Source of the DNA: Mycobacterium sp. SMC-4 | Lineage (GTDB): Bacteria; Actinomycetota; Actinomycetes; Mycobacteriales; Mycobacteriaceae | Assembly (NCBI RefSeq): GCF_025263265.1 | Contig: NZ_CP079869.1 | Location: forward strand, 5,332,001-5,396,000 | Length of the DNA stretch: 64,000 bases | Reading direction: 5' to 3' | In this document: positions 8,427 through 17,442 of the stretch, in pieces | Layout of the letters: each line of letters starts with the position of its first letter | Numbering within the stretch: position 1 is the stretch's first letter | The notes under the pieces: generated by a model | Told to the model about the DNA's origin: nothing | Databases searched by the model: none | What the model saw: the letters and a program-made list of their open reading frames with translations, nothing else | Made by a program: the position numbers and the translations under genes

Positions 8427-9713
8427 ATGATGGGTGCGGCAGGCGATACCCCAGACCGTCTGTTGATCAAGAACGTGCGAATCTTCGACGGGCTGTCGCC
8501 GCGACGGGCCTACGGGAACGTGTTGATCGAGGGCCAGACGATCACCGCGGTCGAGGCCTCGCCGATCGCCGAAGCGCCTGACATGACGGTCGTCGACGGT
8601 GGTGACCGCACGCTGATGCCGGGGATGAGCGACGCGCATGTGCACCTGGTGGGAATGGCGAACGCGATGCTCGACCTGGCCATGGCCGGCCAGACCCTGT
8701 TGGCAGCCCGCACTCTGGCCAGAGCCAAGGACACGCTGTTGCGCGGCTTCACCACGGTGCGCGACATGGCCGGCGACGTCGCCGGCATCAAACAGGTCAT
8801 CGACGCCGAGCCCGAACTGGGCCCGCGGATCTACCCCAGCCAGGCGGCGGTCTCCCAGACAGCGGGCCACGGGGACTTCAGCTTCGTCTACGAGACCCCG
8901 ACCGCTCTCGGCGGCGAGCAGTCGCGGGCCGAGCAGATCGGGCTCATGCGGGTCGCCGACGGCCCGGACCGGGTCACGGCCGCGGTGCGCGAACAACTCA
9001 AACGCGGTGCCTCACAGATCAAGCTGATGGTGGGCGGCGGCGCCGCATCGTTGTACGACCCGCTCTACACCGTGCAGTTCACCCCGGCCGAACTGCAGGC
9101 CGCGGTGCAAGCGGCCCGTGACTACGACACATACGTCGCCGCGCACGTCTACAACGTCGCCGGTATCCGGCGTGCCGTCGAGGCCGGGGTGCTGTCCATC
9201 GAGCACGGGCACCTGGCCGACGAGGACACCGTCGCGATGCTCGCCGAGCGGGGCGTGTGGTTGTCCACCCAGCCCTTCGCCGAGCATGACCACGGTTTCC
9301 TCAGCCCGGACAGTGCGGCGAAGAACCGCGAGATCTGCGCTGGTACCGACCAGCTCTACCGGTGGGCCACCAAGCACGGTGTGAACGTCGCCTGGGGCAC
9401 CGACCTGCTGTTCGAACCCGCACTGAACCATCTGCAGAGCGACATGGTGGTCCGGCTCGGCGAGTACATGACGACGATCGACGCGCTGAAGATGGTGACC
9501 TCGGGCAACGCGGCGCTGTTCCGGCTGTCGGGCCAGCGCGACCCCTACCGGGCGGCCCGCCTGGGCGAGATCACCCCGGGTGCATGGGCCGATCTGCTGC
9601 TGGTCGACGGCGATCCCACCACCGACCTCACGGTGCTCAGAGACCCAGCGGCCAACCTGGCAGTCATCGTCAGAGACGGCCGGATCGTCAAGAACCAGCT
9701 GACTTCTCGGTAG
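8427..9713 (+). CDS. Metal-dependent amidohydrolase (imidazolonepropionase-like)
   Basis: A 428-residue member of the amidohydrolase superfamily. The metal motif HVH is at 71-73 (SDAHVHL), a likely bridging Lys199 is in QIKLMVGGG, further ligands are His240 (AHVYN) and His260 (IEHGH), and the catalytic Asp325 is in WGTDLL. This is the Xaa-Pro dipeptidase/aryldialkylphosphatase-like subgroup, whose substrates range from lactams to dipeptides, so the substrate is open. ATG 8427 follows a near-perfect AGGAGGT ribosome binding site; ATG 8430 is an alternative. The CobW-type gene starts 11 bases after the stop. Confidence 0.88.
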   Translation: MMGAAGDTPDRLLIKNVRIFDGLSPRRAYGNVLIEGQTITAVEASPIAEAPDMTVVDGGDRTLMPGMSDAHVHLVGMANAMLDLAMAGQTLLAARTLARAKDTLLRGFTTVRDMAGDVAGIKQVIDAEPELGPRIYPSQAAVSQTAGHGDFSFVYETPTALGGEQSRAEQIGLMRVADGPDRVTAAVREQLKRGASQIKLMVGGGAASLYDPLYTVQFTPAELQAAVQAARDYDTYVAAHVYNVAGIRRAVEAGVLSIEHGHLADEDTVAMLAERGVWLSTQPFAEHDHGFLSPDSAAKNREICAGTDQLYRWATKHGVNVAWGTDLLFEPALNHLQSDMVVRLGEYMTTIDALKMVTSGNAALFRLSGQRDPYRAARLGEITPGAWADLLLVDGDPTTDLTVLRDPAANLAVIVRDGRIVKNQLTSR

Positions 9714-9724
9714 GCTGTCGAGCC

Positions 9725-10756
9725 GTGCAGGCCGCCATCCCCGTCATCGCGCTGACCGGATACCTCGGCGCAGGCAAGACAACCCTGCTCAACCATGTGC
9801 TGCGCACCCCCGACGCCCGAATCGGCGTGGTGATCAACGACTTCGGCGAGCTCAACGTCGACGCGGCCCTGGTGACCGGGCAGGTCGACGAACCTGCGTC
9901 CATCGCGGGGGGCTGCATCTGCTGTCTGCCCGACGACGGCGGCCTCGACACCGCGCTGGCCCGGCTGGCGGACCCCAAACTACGACTCGATGCCATCATC
10001 GTCGAGGCCAGCGGGCTGGCCGATCCGGTGGCCCTCGCGCGCATCATCCGGTTCAGCGGAGTCGACCGGGTACGTCCGGGCGGGGTGATCGACGTCCTCG
10101 ACGCGGCCCGACACTTCGAGACCGTGGACCGCGATCAGAGCCCGCCCGCCCGCTACCGCGCGGCATCTCTGGTGGTGGTCAACAAGCTCGACCAGGTTGC
10201 CGAGGCCGGGCGGACCGCTTTGCTGCAGCGTGTCGCCGACCGGATCCATCCGTGCAATCCGCACGCCCGGGTGATCGGCGCCCAGGCCGGCCGAATCGAC
10301 CCGGCGCTGCTCTACGACGTGTCCGGCGGTGAAGAGACCGGGCAGCTGTCCTTTCGCGAATTGCTTTACCAGAGCGATGCTTCGGCCCACGCGGATCACC
10401 ACACCCACACCCACGCCGACTCGGTCACGGTGGTCACCGACGGGTGCGCAGATCCCGATGCAGTGATCGATCTGCTCGAGCAACCGCCGGCCGGGGTGTA
10501 CCGGATGAAGGGCACGATCACGGTGCGTTACCGGTCGGCGACGCGCAGCTACGTCGTCAACGTGGTCGGCCCTTCGGTGCATGTGGCTGCCGCGGCCGGT
10601 CCCCGAAGCCAGGGCAGTCATCTGGTGGCCATCGGGATGCATCTGGATGTCGAGGCGGTGCGCAGCCGACTGCGCGACGCGCTGGCCGTGACGACGGCGG
10701 CCGCTCCGGCGACCGGCATCCGGCGGATTCAACGCTATCGCCGGCTGAGCATCTGA
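9725..10756 (+). CDS. CobW/ZNG-family GTPase metallochaperone
   Basis: A 343-residue G3E-family GTPase. Walker A GYLGAGKTT is at 12-20, the metal-binding CxCC motif CICC at 64-67 (GGCICC), and the base-recognition NKLD at 153-156. A His-rich stretch (HADHHTHTH, 221-229) precedes the C-terminal CobW_C domain, as in zinc-handling members. Family knowledge suggests it delivers Zn (or Co) to target enzymes using GTP. The partner is unknown; the amidohydrolase 11 bases upstream is a metal enzyme and a possible client. I see no clear Zur box. Start GTG 9725. Confidence 0.9.
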   Translation: MQAAIPVIALTGYLGAGKTTLLNHVLRTPDARIGVVINDFGELNVDAALVTGQVDEPASIAGGCICCLPDDGGLDTALARLADPKLRLDAIIVEASGLADPVALARIIRFSGVDRVRPGGVIDVLDAARHFETVDRDQSPPARYRAASLVVVNKLDQVAEAGRTALLQRVADRIHPCNPHARVIGAQAGRIDPALLYDVSGGEETGQLSFRELLYQSDASAHADHHTHTHADSVTVVTDGCADPDAVIDLLEQPPAGVYRMKGTITVRYRSATRSYVVNVVGPSVHVAAAAGPRSQGSHLVAIGMHLDVEAVRSRLRDALAVTTAAAPATGIRRIQRYRRLSI

Positions 10757-10777
10757 GCCGGGCGCGATACTGAAGCG

Positions 10778-11164
10778 GTGCCTGAGCGAAATGTACTGGG
10801 TGGACCGCTGGATCCGTGTGGCACCGACCCCATGACCGGTTTCTTCCGCGACGGCTGCTGCAGCACCGGCACCGAGGATCTCGGGCGGCACACCATCTGT
10901 GCGGTGGTCACCGCGGAGTTCCTTTCCCACCAACGCAGCATCGGCAATGATCTGTCCGCCCCGATGCCCGCCTACCGGTTTCCGGGTCTGCGGCCGGGCG
11001 ACCGCTGGTGTGTCACCGCCCGCAACTGGCTGCGTGCGCATCAGGACGGTCGCGGTTGTCCGGTGGTGCTGGCCTCGACCCACGAGCGCACGCTCGACAT
11101 CGTGCCGCTGTCGGTGTTGCAGCAGTACGCTGTCGACGTTCCCGACGACTTGACCGGCCTCTAG
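10778..11164 (+). CDS. DUF2237 family protein
   Basis: A 128-residue conserved protein of unknown function recognisable by NVLGGPLDPCGTDPMTGFFR at the N-terminus and by its central CGxGxxT-like region GRHTICAVVTAEFL. The Cys-rich motif DGCCSTG and the motif GDRWCVTARNW are also typical. No catalytic role is established for the family. GTG 10778 lies 21 bases after the CobW gene, so the two may be cotranscribed. Confidence 0.85.
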   Translation: MPERNVLGGPLDPCGTDPMTGFFRDGCCSTGTEDLGRHTICAVVTAEFLSHQRSIGNDLSAPMPAYRFPGLRPGDRWCVTARNWLRAHQDGRGCPVVLASTHERTLDIVPLSVLQQYAVDVPDDLTGL

Positions 11165-11207
11165 CCCTATGATCTTGAAATCATCCGGACGAGAAGCGAG
11201 GCACACC

Positions 11208-11750
11208 ATGGCAGCCGCACTCCGATCCGCCACGCGCCCGGCACCGGCACTGCTGATCGCGGCCACGGCCGTCATCGTGTCGGCGTGCCAGATGTCGTTC
11301 TCGACCGGCGGGCTCGATTACGACAAGCTCGAAACCGCCATCACCGATGAGCTGAACACCACCTACGAGTCGGTGGGACAGCAGGTGTCGTCGCTGGAAT
11401 GTCCGCGTGAGTCTCCGTCACCAGGCAAGGGCGACAGCCTGATCTGCACCGCTGAGGTCGGTGACCAACAGGTTCGGGTCGAAGCCACCGTCACCGACGA
11501 GGATTACAACGTCGACTTCGTCACGCTCGACACCCTCTACGACCTGTCCCAGACCGGCGCAGTGCTGTCCGAGGAGATCTCCGCACAACTGGGCTTTCCG
11601 GTGACCGTGACCTGCGGCGAGGGTTTGCGCGCCGTGGAGGTCGGTTCGACTCTGGACTGCATGGCCGCCGACGAACTCGGAGCAGAACGCGTCGTACAGA
11701 TCACCGCCAGCCCGGTCGGCGAGGACGACCAGTGGGAGCTGCTCGAGTAG
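11208..11750 (+). CDS. DUF4333-type lipoprotein
   Basis: A 180-residue lipoprotein. The signal peptide ends in VSAC with Cys27 as the lipidation site. Two tandem DUF4333-like units follow: one around LETAITDELNTTYE..VSSLECP..LICTAEV and a second around LSEEISAQLGFPVTVTCGEG..LDCMA, each with a Cys pair. These domains are common in actinobacterial envelope proteins and have no known activity. ATG 11208 is chosen because GAGG sits 7 bases upstream; the longer frame from 11169 would put charged residues before the signal peptide. Confidence 0.82.
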   Translation: MAAALRSATRPAPALLIAATAVIVSACQMSFSTGGLDYDKLETAITDELNTTYESVGQQVSSLECPRESPSPGKGDSLICTAEVGDQQVRVEATVTDEDYNVDFVTLDTLYDLSQTGAVLSEEISAQLGFPVTVTCGEGLRAVEVGSTLDCMAADELGAERVVQITASPVGEDDQWELLE

Positions 11751-11760
11751 CTCCTCGAGC
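11741..11760 (+). terminator. Short hairpin after the DUF4333 gene
   Basis: GCTCGAG and CTCGAGC form a perfect 7-bp stem around a 6-base loop; the left arm overlaps the last codons and stop. It is followed by GGTTTG, without a real U-tract. Confidence 0.4.
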
Positions 11761-11801
11761 GGTTTGCGCCCAGCGCGACCGGATGCGGTTAGGTGATGAG
11801 C

Positions 11802-12449
11802 ATGGCTTGCGTGCTGACGGTGAACATCGCGACGACGCCCACCGAACTGGGCAGACTGCGCTCGGGAATCAACAAGCAGCCCAGCGCCGAACCGGTGGAG
11901 GTGCGCGCGCCCGGATCCGGGCGTGCAAGCCCGGGCAGCGGGCTGGCCGGGGACACCATCGGTAACCGCAGATTTCACGGTGGGGACGATCAGGCGGTGT
12001 ATGCCTACGCCCGCGAAGATCTCGACCGCTGGCAGACCCAATTGGGCCGGCACCTTCCGAACGGCGTATTCGGGGAGAACCTGACCACCTCCGGCGCAGA
12101 CCTGACCCAGTGCGTCATCGGCGAACGCTGGTCGGTGGGCGACGACGGACTGGTCCTGGAGGTGACCAGCCCCCGCACACCATGTCGCACCTTCACGATG
12201 TGGTTGGACCGCCCGGATTGGATGAAGACCTTCACTGCGGCCAATCTGCCCGGCGCCTATTTCCGGGTGATCGAGCCGGGGCCGGTCGCGGCCGGCTCCG
12301 ACATCACGGTGCTGGAGCGGCCAGGCCATGGAATCACCGTCGGCACCGTCTTCCGCGCGTTGATGACCGAACCGGAGCTGCTGGGGTCGCTGGCCGCCGC
12401 CGACGCGTTGCCCGAAAAGATCAAGAAGAAGATCGCCCGGCGGATGTGA
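11802..12449 (+). CDS. MOSC domain protein (YiiM-like)
   Basis: A 215-residue molybdenum-cofactor sulfurase C-terminal domain protein. The signature residues are visible: GDTIGNRRFHGGDDQAVYAY (50-69), GENLTTSG (91-98) and the conserved Cys128 in SPRTPCRTF, which in family members binds or reduces via the Mo cofactor. YiiM relatives reduce N-hydroxylated compounds. ATG 11802 is preferred because AGGTG lies 6 bases upstream; GTG 11793 and ATG 11796 are in frame too. A second MOSC protein is at 46630 and the two are not close paralogues. Confidence 0.85.
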   Translation: MACVLTVNIATTPTELGRLRSGINKQPSAEPVEVRAPGSGRASPGSGLAGDTIGNRRFHGGDDQAVYAYAREDLDRWQTQLGRHLPNGVFGENLTTSGADLTQCVIGERWSVGDDGLVLEVTSPRTPCRTFTMWLDRPDWMKTFTAANLPGAYFRVIEPGPVAAGSDITVLERPGHGITVGTVFRALMTEPELLGSLAAADALPEKIKKKIARRM

Positions 12450-12584
12450 ATTGGGTCGCAGTCCGCTGCACGGCAACCGAATCGGTTTCACGGCCGACGG
12501 GATGGGAAACGCGATGAGTTCAGGGCTCGCGCACCACGTACGTAGCCCCACATTCCCTGCACCCGATCACAGGAGTCATCGGTT

Positions 12585-13808
12585 ATGGACGATGCGATCG
12601 AGTCCCCGACAGCCACCGACCTCGCGGTCTCCGCAGCATGGGTCGCCGGCGCAGTCGCGGTTGCCTACGCGCTGGGGCTGACCGTGTCCTGGGTGCTGCA
12701 GCGCCTGGGACGACGCAGTGCGGTGCTGGCCGACGTCGCGCAACTGACACGCAGTCCGCTGCGGGCCACGCTGGTGGTGATCGCCGCGTCGGTGGCGGTC
12801 AACCGCACCACCGACGACGACGCCAGCTGGCGCGGCTGGGTGGACCACACGCTGGTGATCGCGCTCATCGCGTCGTTCACCTGGAGCGTGATCAGCCTGG
12901 TGCGGGTGGCCGAACGCCAGACCCTGTCGCGATTCGCCGGCGGCGATACCGGATTGACCGACGCCGACCGGCACCGTCGCAAGATCCGGACCCAGGTGAC
13001 CACGTTGCGGCGCATCGTGGTGGCGATCGTCGTGGTACTCGGTGGCGCGGCCGCGATGATGACGTTTCCGTCGTTCAGCGATATCGGAAGGACCATGTTC
13101 GCCTCGGCCGGTGTGCTGACCGTAGTAGCCGGCCTGGCCGCCCAGACCTCGCTGGGCGCGGCGTTCGCGGGCATTCAGATTGCCTTCTCCGATGCGATCC
13201 GGGTCGGCGATGTGGTTGTGCTCGAGGACGAATGGGGCCGCATCGAGGAGATCACGCTGACCTACGTGGTGGTGCACCTGTGGGATGAACGACGCCTGGT
13301 ACTGCCGTGCACGTACTTCACCACGTCGCCGTTCCAGAACTGGACGCGCAGCGCGACCGAACTGCTCGGCACTGCCGAACTCGACGTCGACTTCACGGTG
13401 CCGTTCGACGAGATGCGGGCCGAACTCGACCGGCTGCTGCATGCCAATGAGTTGTGGGACGGCCGAGTCGGCGTCCTGCAGGTCACCGACGCGGTCGAGG
13501 GACTGGTCCGGGTGCGCATGCTGGTCAGCGCGTCCAACGCCGGTGCGCTGTTCGATCTGCGCTGCCATGTCCGCGAAGGCATGATCACCTGGCTGCGCAA
13601 TGCCCACCCGGACGCGCTGCCGCGACAGCGGATCGAGCACCACTCCGAGCGCGGTCCGCACCCGCGCGGCAACCACTTCCCGGTCAGCGCAGCGCAGGCC
13701 GACGCCGGCCTGTTCAGCGGCAGCGCCCGCGGGCAGCAACGCAACCGCACCTTCCAGGCCGAGCAGCCTCGCGAAGAGGCCGCGGCGCCGGGACCTGCCC
13801 GCAACTAG
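12585..13808 (+). CDS. MscS-family mechanosensitive channel protein
   Basis: A 407-residue integral membrane protein. Hydrophobic segments lie near 14-36, 60-78, 88-105, 142-162 and 170-190, followed by the MscS signature GLAAQTSLGAAFAGIQIAFS and the beta-domain GDVVVLEDEWGRIEEITLTY. The C-terminal ~60 residues are charged and low complexity (HHSERGPHPRGNH onwards). It should gate ion flow on membrane tension. ATG 12585 follows a 135-base gap. The next gene starts 10 bases after its stop. Confidence 0.9.
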   Translation: MDDAIESPTATDLAVSAAWVAGAVAVAYALGLTVSWVLQRLGRRSAVLADVAQLTRSPLRATLVVIAASVAVNRTTDDDASWRGWVDHTLVIALIASFTWSVISLVRVAERQTLSRFAGGDTGLTDADRHRRKIRTQVTTLRRIVVAIVVVLGGAAAMMTFPSFSDIGRTMFASAGVLTVVAGLAAQTSLGAAFAGIQIAFSDAIRVGDVVVLEDEWGRIEEITLTYVVVHLWDERRLVLPCTYFTTSPFQNWTRSATELLGTAELDVDFTVPFDEMRAELDRLLHANELWDGRVGVLQVTDAVEGLVRVRMLVSASNAGALFDLRCHVREGMITWLRNAHPDALPRQRIEHHSERGPHPRGNHFPVSAAQADAGLFSGSARGQQRNRTFQAEQPREEAAAPGPARN

Positions 13809-13818
13809 GGTGGCCTCG

Positions 13819-14769
13819 GTGGCCACTCCGATGACCGCCCGACAACTGGCCGAACGAACCCGACGAGCCGGCGAGGCCGCCCTGCGGGCAGCGACCGACC
13901 TCGGGCTCGCCGCGCAGCGCGCGACGGTGCTGCACGACGCGTTTTCCGTCGTCGTCCACCTCGAACCGGAACCGGTGGTCGCCCGGATCCCCGTCGTGCT
14001 GACCGGCAGCACGCGCGCCGACCAACAGCACCGGCGCCAGCAGCGCGAACTCGACGTCGCGGCGTGGCTGGCCCAACGGGGCGTCCCGGTGGTCCGGCCG
14101 GCGCCGCAACTGCCACGAGCGCCGGTCCACCGTGACGGTTTTGCGATGACGTTCTGGCAACTGGTCGAGGTGGCCGGTGATCACCGGGCTTACCACGGAG
14201 TCGATCTGTCCTACAGTGCTCGGTTGCATGCTCACCTCGCCGACTACCGCGGCGCGCTGCCGTTCCTGGCGCCGTTCAATCAGGGCTTACCGGAGATGCT
14301 GGCCGCTCTGCAACCCGGCGATCTGCTGACCGCGGCCGATCTGGACCGGGTGTGGGCGGAGTACGACGCGATGCGCGCGGTGCTGTCCTGTGTCGAGGCG
14401 TTCCAGGCAGCCTTCCCGGCTGTCACAGTGCAACCGATCCAGGGGGACGTGCCCTCGCACAACGTGATTCGCGCGAAGAGCGGGATTCTGTTCAGTGACT
14501 TCGAGGACATCTGCCTGGGACCGGTGGAATGGGACATCGCGCTGCTGGGCCCAGCCGCCAACGCCGAGTACGACGCCGCGGCGGCCGAGCGGGGAGTGCG
14601 GGCGACCGACCCGGCAGTGCAGCGGCTGATGGACGCCGCACGACGGCTGCAATTTGTGGGATGTGTGGCTTTGGTCGACCAACTACCGTTGCTGGCAACG
14701 GGTTTGGCAGAAGCAGTGCGTGACTGGCGGGCACAGAGCCCCGGGTGGCCTGATCAGGCGGGCAGCTGA
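13819..14769 (+). CDS. Aminoglycoside phosphotransferase-fold kinase-like protein
   Basis: A 316-residue protein of the APH/choline kinase superfamily. The catalytic loop reads QGDVPSHN (208-215), where family members usually have HGD, and the metal-binding motif is SDFEDICLGPVEWD with Asp227. An N-terminal Lys-lobe is present but weakly defined. The natural substrate is unknown, and chromosomal members in mycobacteria mostly do not confer resistance. Starts GTG 13810, GTG 13819 and ATG 13831 are all in frame. It converges with the gene at 14754 and overlaps it by 16 bases. Confidence 0.72.
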   Translation: MATPMTARQLAERTRRAGEAALRAATDLGLAAQRATVLHDAFSVVVHLEPEPVVARIPVVLTGSTRADQQHRRQQRELDVAAWLAQRGVPVVRPAPQLPRAPVHRDGFAMTFWQLVEVAGDHRAYHGVDLSYSARLHAHLADYRGALPFLAPFNQGLPEMLAALQPGDLLTAADLDRVWAEYDAMRAVLSCVEAFQAAFPAVTVQPIQGDVPSHNVIRAKSGILFSDFEDICLGPVEWDIALLGPAANAEYDAAAAERGVRATDPAVQRLMDAARRLQFVGCVALVDQLPLLATGLAEAVRDWRAQSPGWPDQAGS

Positions 14770-15245
14770 TAATCCATCGGTGGGCCGTCGGGACCGACGG
14801 CACGCCGGTCGGCGATCGCGGTAGCGAACGCCACGCCCTCGTGGACGATGCCGAGCACCACCACGTTCTGGGCGGGGGTGAACACGTCTGCTCCCGGCAT
14901 GGTGATCCGGGCGGTCTGCGGTGTGATCCGGAACGTACTCAGCTGCCCGTCGGCGGCAGTGGTCAGCGCATCCGAGGACACCGAGACGATCTGACCGCTG
15001 CGCTCGAACTCGCGCGGAGCCACGCTCGCCTCGGGTGCGTGCGACATCGCCATCGATACCGGTGTCACCGAAGCGCCCGACCCGCCGTGCACCGGCGGCG
15101 CTGCCGACGGCGCAGCCGTGACCGTGGCGCCCAGCCATCCGGCGAAACCCGCCGCCACCATCGACGCGGTCAGCGCCAATCGGGGGCGGGTCCACACGCT
15201 GCCGCCGCTACGGCGGTGACGGCCGGTGAGCTGTGCAGATGGCAT
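14754..15245 (-). CDS. Exported or membrane-anchored protein of unknown function
   Basis: A 163-residue protein with an N-terminal basic region (GRHRRSGGSVWTRPR) and a hydrophobic segment (about 25-45), so it is secreted or anchored. The C-terminal half has strand-rich segments FERSGQIVSVSSDALTT and ADVFTPAQNVVVLG that suggest a small beta domain of the kind that modulates oxidation or binds ligand, but I recognise no family. ATG 15245 is taken as the start; TTG 15251 is in frame just upstream. Its 3' end overlaps the convergent kinase-like gene. Confidence 0.6.
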   Translation of the reverse strand: MPSAQLTGRHRRSGGSVWTRPRLALTASMVAAGFAGWLGATVTAAPSAAPPVHGGSGASVTPVSMAMSHAPEASVAPREFERSGQIVSVSSDALTTAADGQLSTFRITPQTARITMPGADVFTPAQNVVVLGIVHEGVAFATAIADRRAVGPDGPPMDYQLPA

Positions 15246-15326
15246 GATCAAAACTACCCCTGGTCAGGTTCGGGTCGGTCGAGGTCCGTCTACCCGAGCT
15301 GTCGAGCAAACAAACCGACTGCGGGG

Positions 15327-16043
15327 TCAACGCCACGCGAAGACCGGTTGTTCCATCCCGTCGACGGGGTCCGAGCGGCCTTCGAGCCCCAGCCACCTCA
15401 GCTGCAACAAGACAGCGCCGGTCGGCGCATGGATGAGGTCGTTTCCCAGCGGGATCTGGACGACCGGTCTCGGGCTCTCGGCGATCCGGATGTAGCGTGG
15501 CGAGTCCTCGCGTGTGAGCTGGTGAAGACCGACCCGGTACACCGCCACCACCTCCTCAGGTGCCGGGCGCGGATTCAGCCGGCCACCACCCCACAACACC
15601 ACCGGGGTGATCACATAGCCCGACCGGGTCGGATAGTCATCGAGTTGGCCCAGCACAGCCGACTCGGGCAATTCAACGTCGAGTTCCTCGTGGAGTTCGC
15701 GCAACGCGGCGTCGACGGCATTCTCGCCGGGGTCGAGGCGCCCGCCCGGCAGTGCCCACTGCGCCGAGTGAGTGGACAGCCGGGAAGCCCGGCGGCACAG
15801 GAAGAACGCTGCGCCGCCGGACACGTCGACCATCCGCCCGTCGAGATCCTCGGGCATCGGACGACCGGCGATCCAGTCCGCCACTGGCGCTGGGTCCACC
15901 CGATCCTCGCCGACCGACGAGTCCACCAGTACCACGGCGACCGCGGCACGCCGCTTGGCAGGATCGACGACCGACCGGCGACGGTGGCCTGCCAGCCGCT
16001 CGCGAATACTGTCGCGCAGCGCGTCGCTGTAGTCGATCGTCAC
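15327..16043 (-). CDS. NUDIX hydrolase
   Basis: A 238-residue NUDIX protein. The box is complete at 101-123: GRLDPGEN followed by ALRELHEELDV, matching GX5EX7REUXEEXGU. Such enzymes hydrolyse nucleoside diphosphate derivatives (X) with Mg2+. The extra N-terminal ~75 residues and the C-terminal extension resemble CoA/NAD pyrophosphatase-like NUDIX proteins, though the CoA motif is not evident, so the substrate is open. It ends 81 bases from the start of the exported protein gene on the same strand. Confidence 0.9.
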   Translation of the reverse strand: MTIDYSDALRDSIRERLAGHRRRSVVDPAKRRAAVAVVLVDSSVGEDRVDPAPVADWIAGRPMPEDLDGRMVDVSGGAAFFLCRRASRLSTHSAQWALPGGRLDPGENAVDAALRELHEELDVELPESAVLGQLDDYPTRSGYVITPVVLWGGGRLNPRPAPEEVVAVYRVGLHQLTREDSPRYIRIAESPRPVVQIPLGNDLIHAPTGAVLLQLRWLGLEGRSDPVDGMEQPVFAWR

Positions 16044-16123
16044 CGCGCCAGATTACGTACGGCGGGCAAACGGAGGTTTGCCGCGTCCAGTCCCGCCGGT
16101 GAGGCCGGTCGGGTCTGGGCGGC

Positions 16124-17368
16124 TCAGTACTTTCCGAACACCAGCGCCACGTTGTGGCCACCGAAGCCCAGGGTGGTGCTCAGCGCGTGGCGGTAGTCGC
16201 CGCGGCGGGCCTCCCCGGTCACCACGTCGAGGTCGATTTCGGGGTCGAGCGTCTGCAGATTCCTCGTCGGCGGGATGACGCCGTCGCGGACCGCCTGCAC
16301 GGTCAGCACCGCCTCGACCGCCCCCGCCGCACCCATCGAATGGCCCAGAGCGGCTTTGGCAGCCGTGACGGCCGGGTGGTGCCCGCCGAACACCTGATGC
16401 AGGGCGCGGGCTTCAGTCAGGTCGCCGATCTTGGTGCCGGCGGCGTGGGCGTTGACGTGGTCGATGTCGTCCGCGGTGACCCCGGACAGCGTGAGCGCCC
16501 GGCTGACCGCGGCGGCCGCGAGCTCACCGGAGGTGTCCGGTTCCAGCAGATCGTGCGCGTCGGACGTGGTGCCGACGCCCATCAGTCGCGCCAGCGGTGT
16601 CGCACCGCGTGCTGCGGCATGTTCCTCGGACTCGACGAGCAGCAACGCGCCAGCTTCCCCGAAGACCATGCCGGTGCGGTTCTGGTCGAACGGGCGGCAC
16701 GCGCCTTCAGGGTCGTCGTTGTCGGTTGCGAGCACGCCCATGTTGTTGAACGCCACAATCGGTACCGGTTCGATTCTGGATTCCACGCCGCCACAGATCG
16801 CCATGTCGGCCTCGCCGAGGGTGATCAATCGCCATGCCTCGGCGATCGCCGCGGCACCGGACGCATCGCCCGCGGTCGGGGCGATCACGCCGGCCTTGGC
16901 CTCACGGTCCAGCCCCACCGCGGCGGCCGGTGCGTTGGGCATGTGCATCTGCACCGCCAACGGTGAAATCGCCCGCAGTCCCCGTGATTTGAACTGCTCG
17001 TACCCGGTCCACAGGTCGCGGGTGCTGCCGAAGGCGTGGCTGATCGAGACCAGCAGTCGCCGCGTCTCCACCTCGGGTGAGCCGGCGGCTTCCCACAGTC
17101 GGCGGTTGAGGACCAGCGCCATCTTCTGGGTGTAGGACAGCCGACGCACCTCGACCCGACTCAGCTGAGCGTCAAAATCCTCGTTGACCCGCCCACCGAT
17201 GCGTACCGGCAGTTCCACGTCGTCGGGCAGGAACTCTGCGATCGAAGCGATACCGCTCTTACCCGCCTGCAGCTGCGTCCACGTGGACTCGGCGTCGGTC
17301 GCCAACGCCGTCGTGGAAGCGACCGCGGTCACCACGACCGCGGGTCGTCCGCCGTCGGTTGTCGCCAC
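16124..17368 (-). CDS. KasA/KasB-like 3-oxoacyl-ACP synthase with Asp at the catalytic Cys position
   Basis: A 414-residue beta-ketoacyl synthase close to mycobacterial KasA/KasB throughout (for example CGGVESRIEPVPI, NDDPEGACRPFD, TLGFGGHNVALVFGKY). The condensing residues His (NAHAAGT), Lys and His (KAALGHSMGAAG) are in place, but the nucleophile motif reads PTAGDASG where KasA has PVSACSSG: the Cys is Asp (codon GAT near 16872). It therefore should not load an acyl chain as a thioester. Roles as decarboxylase, subunit partner or regulator are possible. GTG 17368 is preferred since GGGAGGG lies 6 bases before it; ATG 17374 would abut the SD. Confidence 0.88.
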   Translation of the reverse strand: MATTDGGRPAVVVTAVASTTALATDAESTWTQLQAGKSGIASIAEFLPDDVELPVRIGGRVNEDFDAQLSRVEVRRLSYTQKMALVLNRRLWEAAGSPEVETRRLLVSISHAFGSTRDLWTGYEQFKSRGLRAISPLAVQMHMPNAPAAAVGLDREAKAGVIAPTAGDASGAAAIAEAWRLITLGEADMAICGGVESRIEPVPIVAFNNMGVLATDNDDPEGACRPFDQNRTGMVFGEAGALLLVESEEHAAARGATPLARLMGVGTTSDAHDLLEPDTSGELAAAAVSRALTLSGVTADDIDHVNAHAAGTKIGDLTEARALHQVFGGHHPAVTAAKAALGHSMGAAGAVEAVLTVQAVRDGVIPPTRNLQTLDPEIDLDVVTGEARRGDYRHALSTTLGFGGHNVALVFGKY

Positions 17369-17401
17369 GTTCATCCCTCCCGTGTCGTGTCCCGATCATC
17401 A

Positions 17402-17442
17402 CTGTCGTCAAGCAATTCTCTAATCGGCAGTTTGACACTTCG
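17402..17442 (-). promoter_or_regulatory. Candidate promoter and inverted repeat upstream of the ketosynthase-like gene
   Basis: Read on the minus strand, TTGACGAAGTGTCAA is an inverted repeat (TTGAC / GTCAA arms, 5-base spacer) that also contains a -35-like TTGACG; TAGAGA about 18 bases downstream could be the -10. A repressor site overlapping a promoter would fit, but no regulator is adjacent. Confidence 0.35.

Noticed and set aside
12576..14012. 478-codon minus-strand frame over the MscS gene
   Set aside because: Antisense shadow; the plus strand has clear MscS membrane segments and signature.
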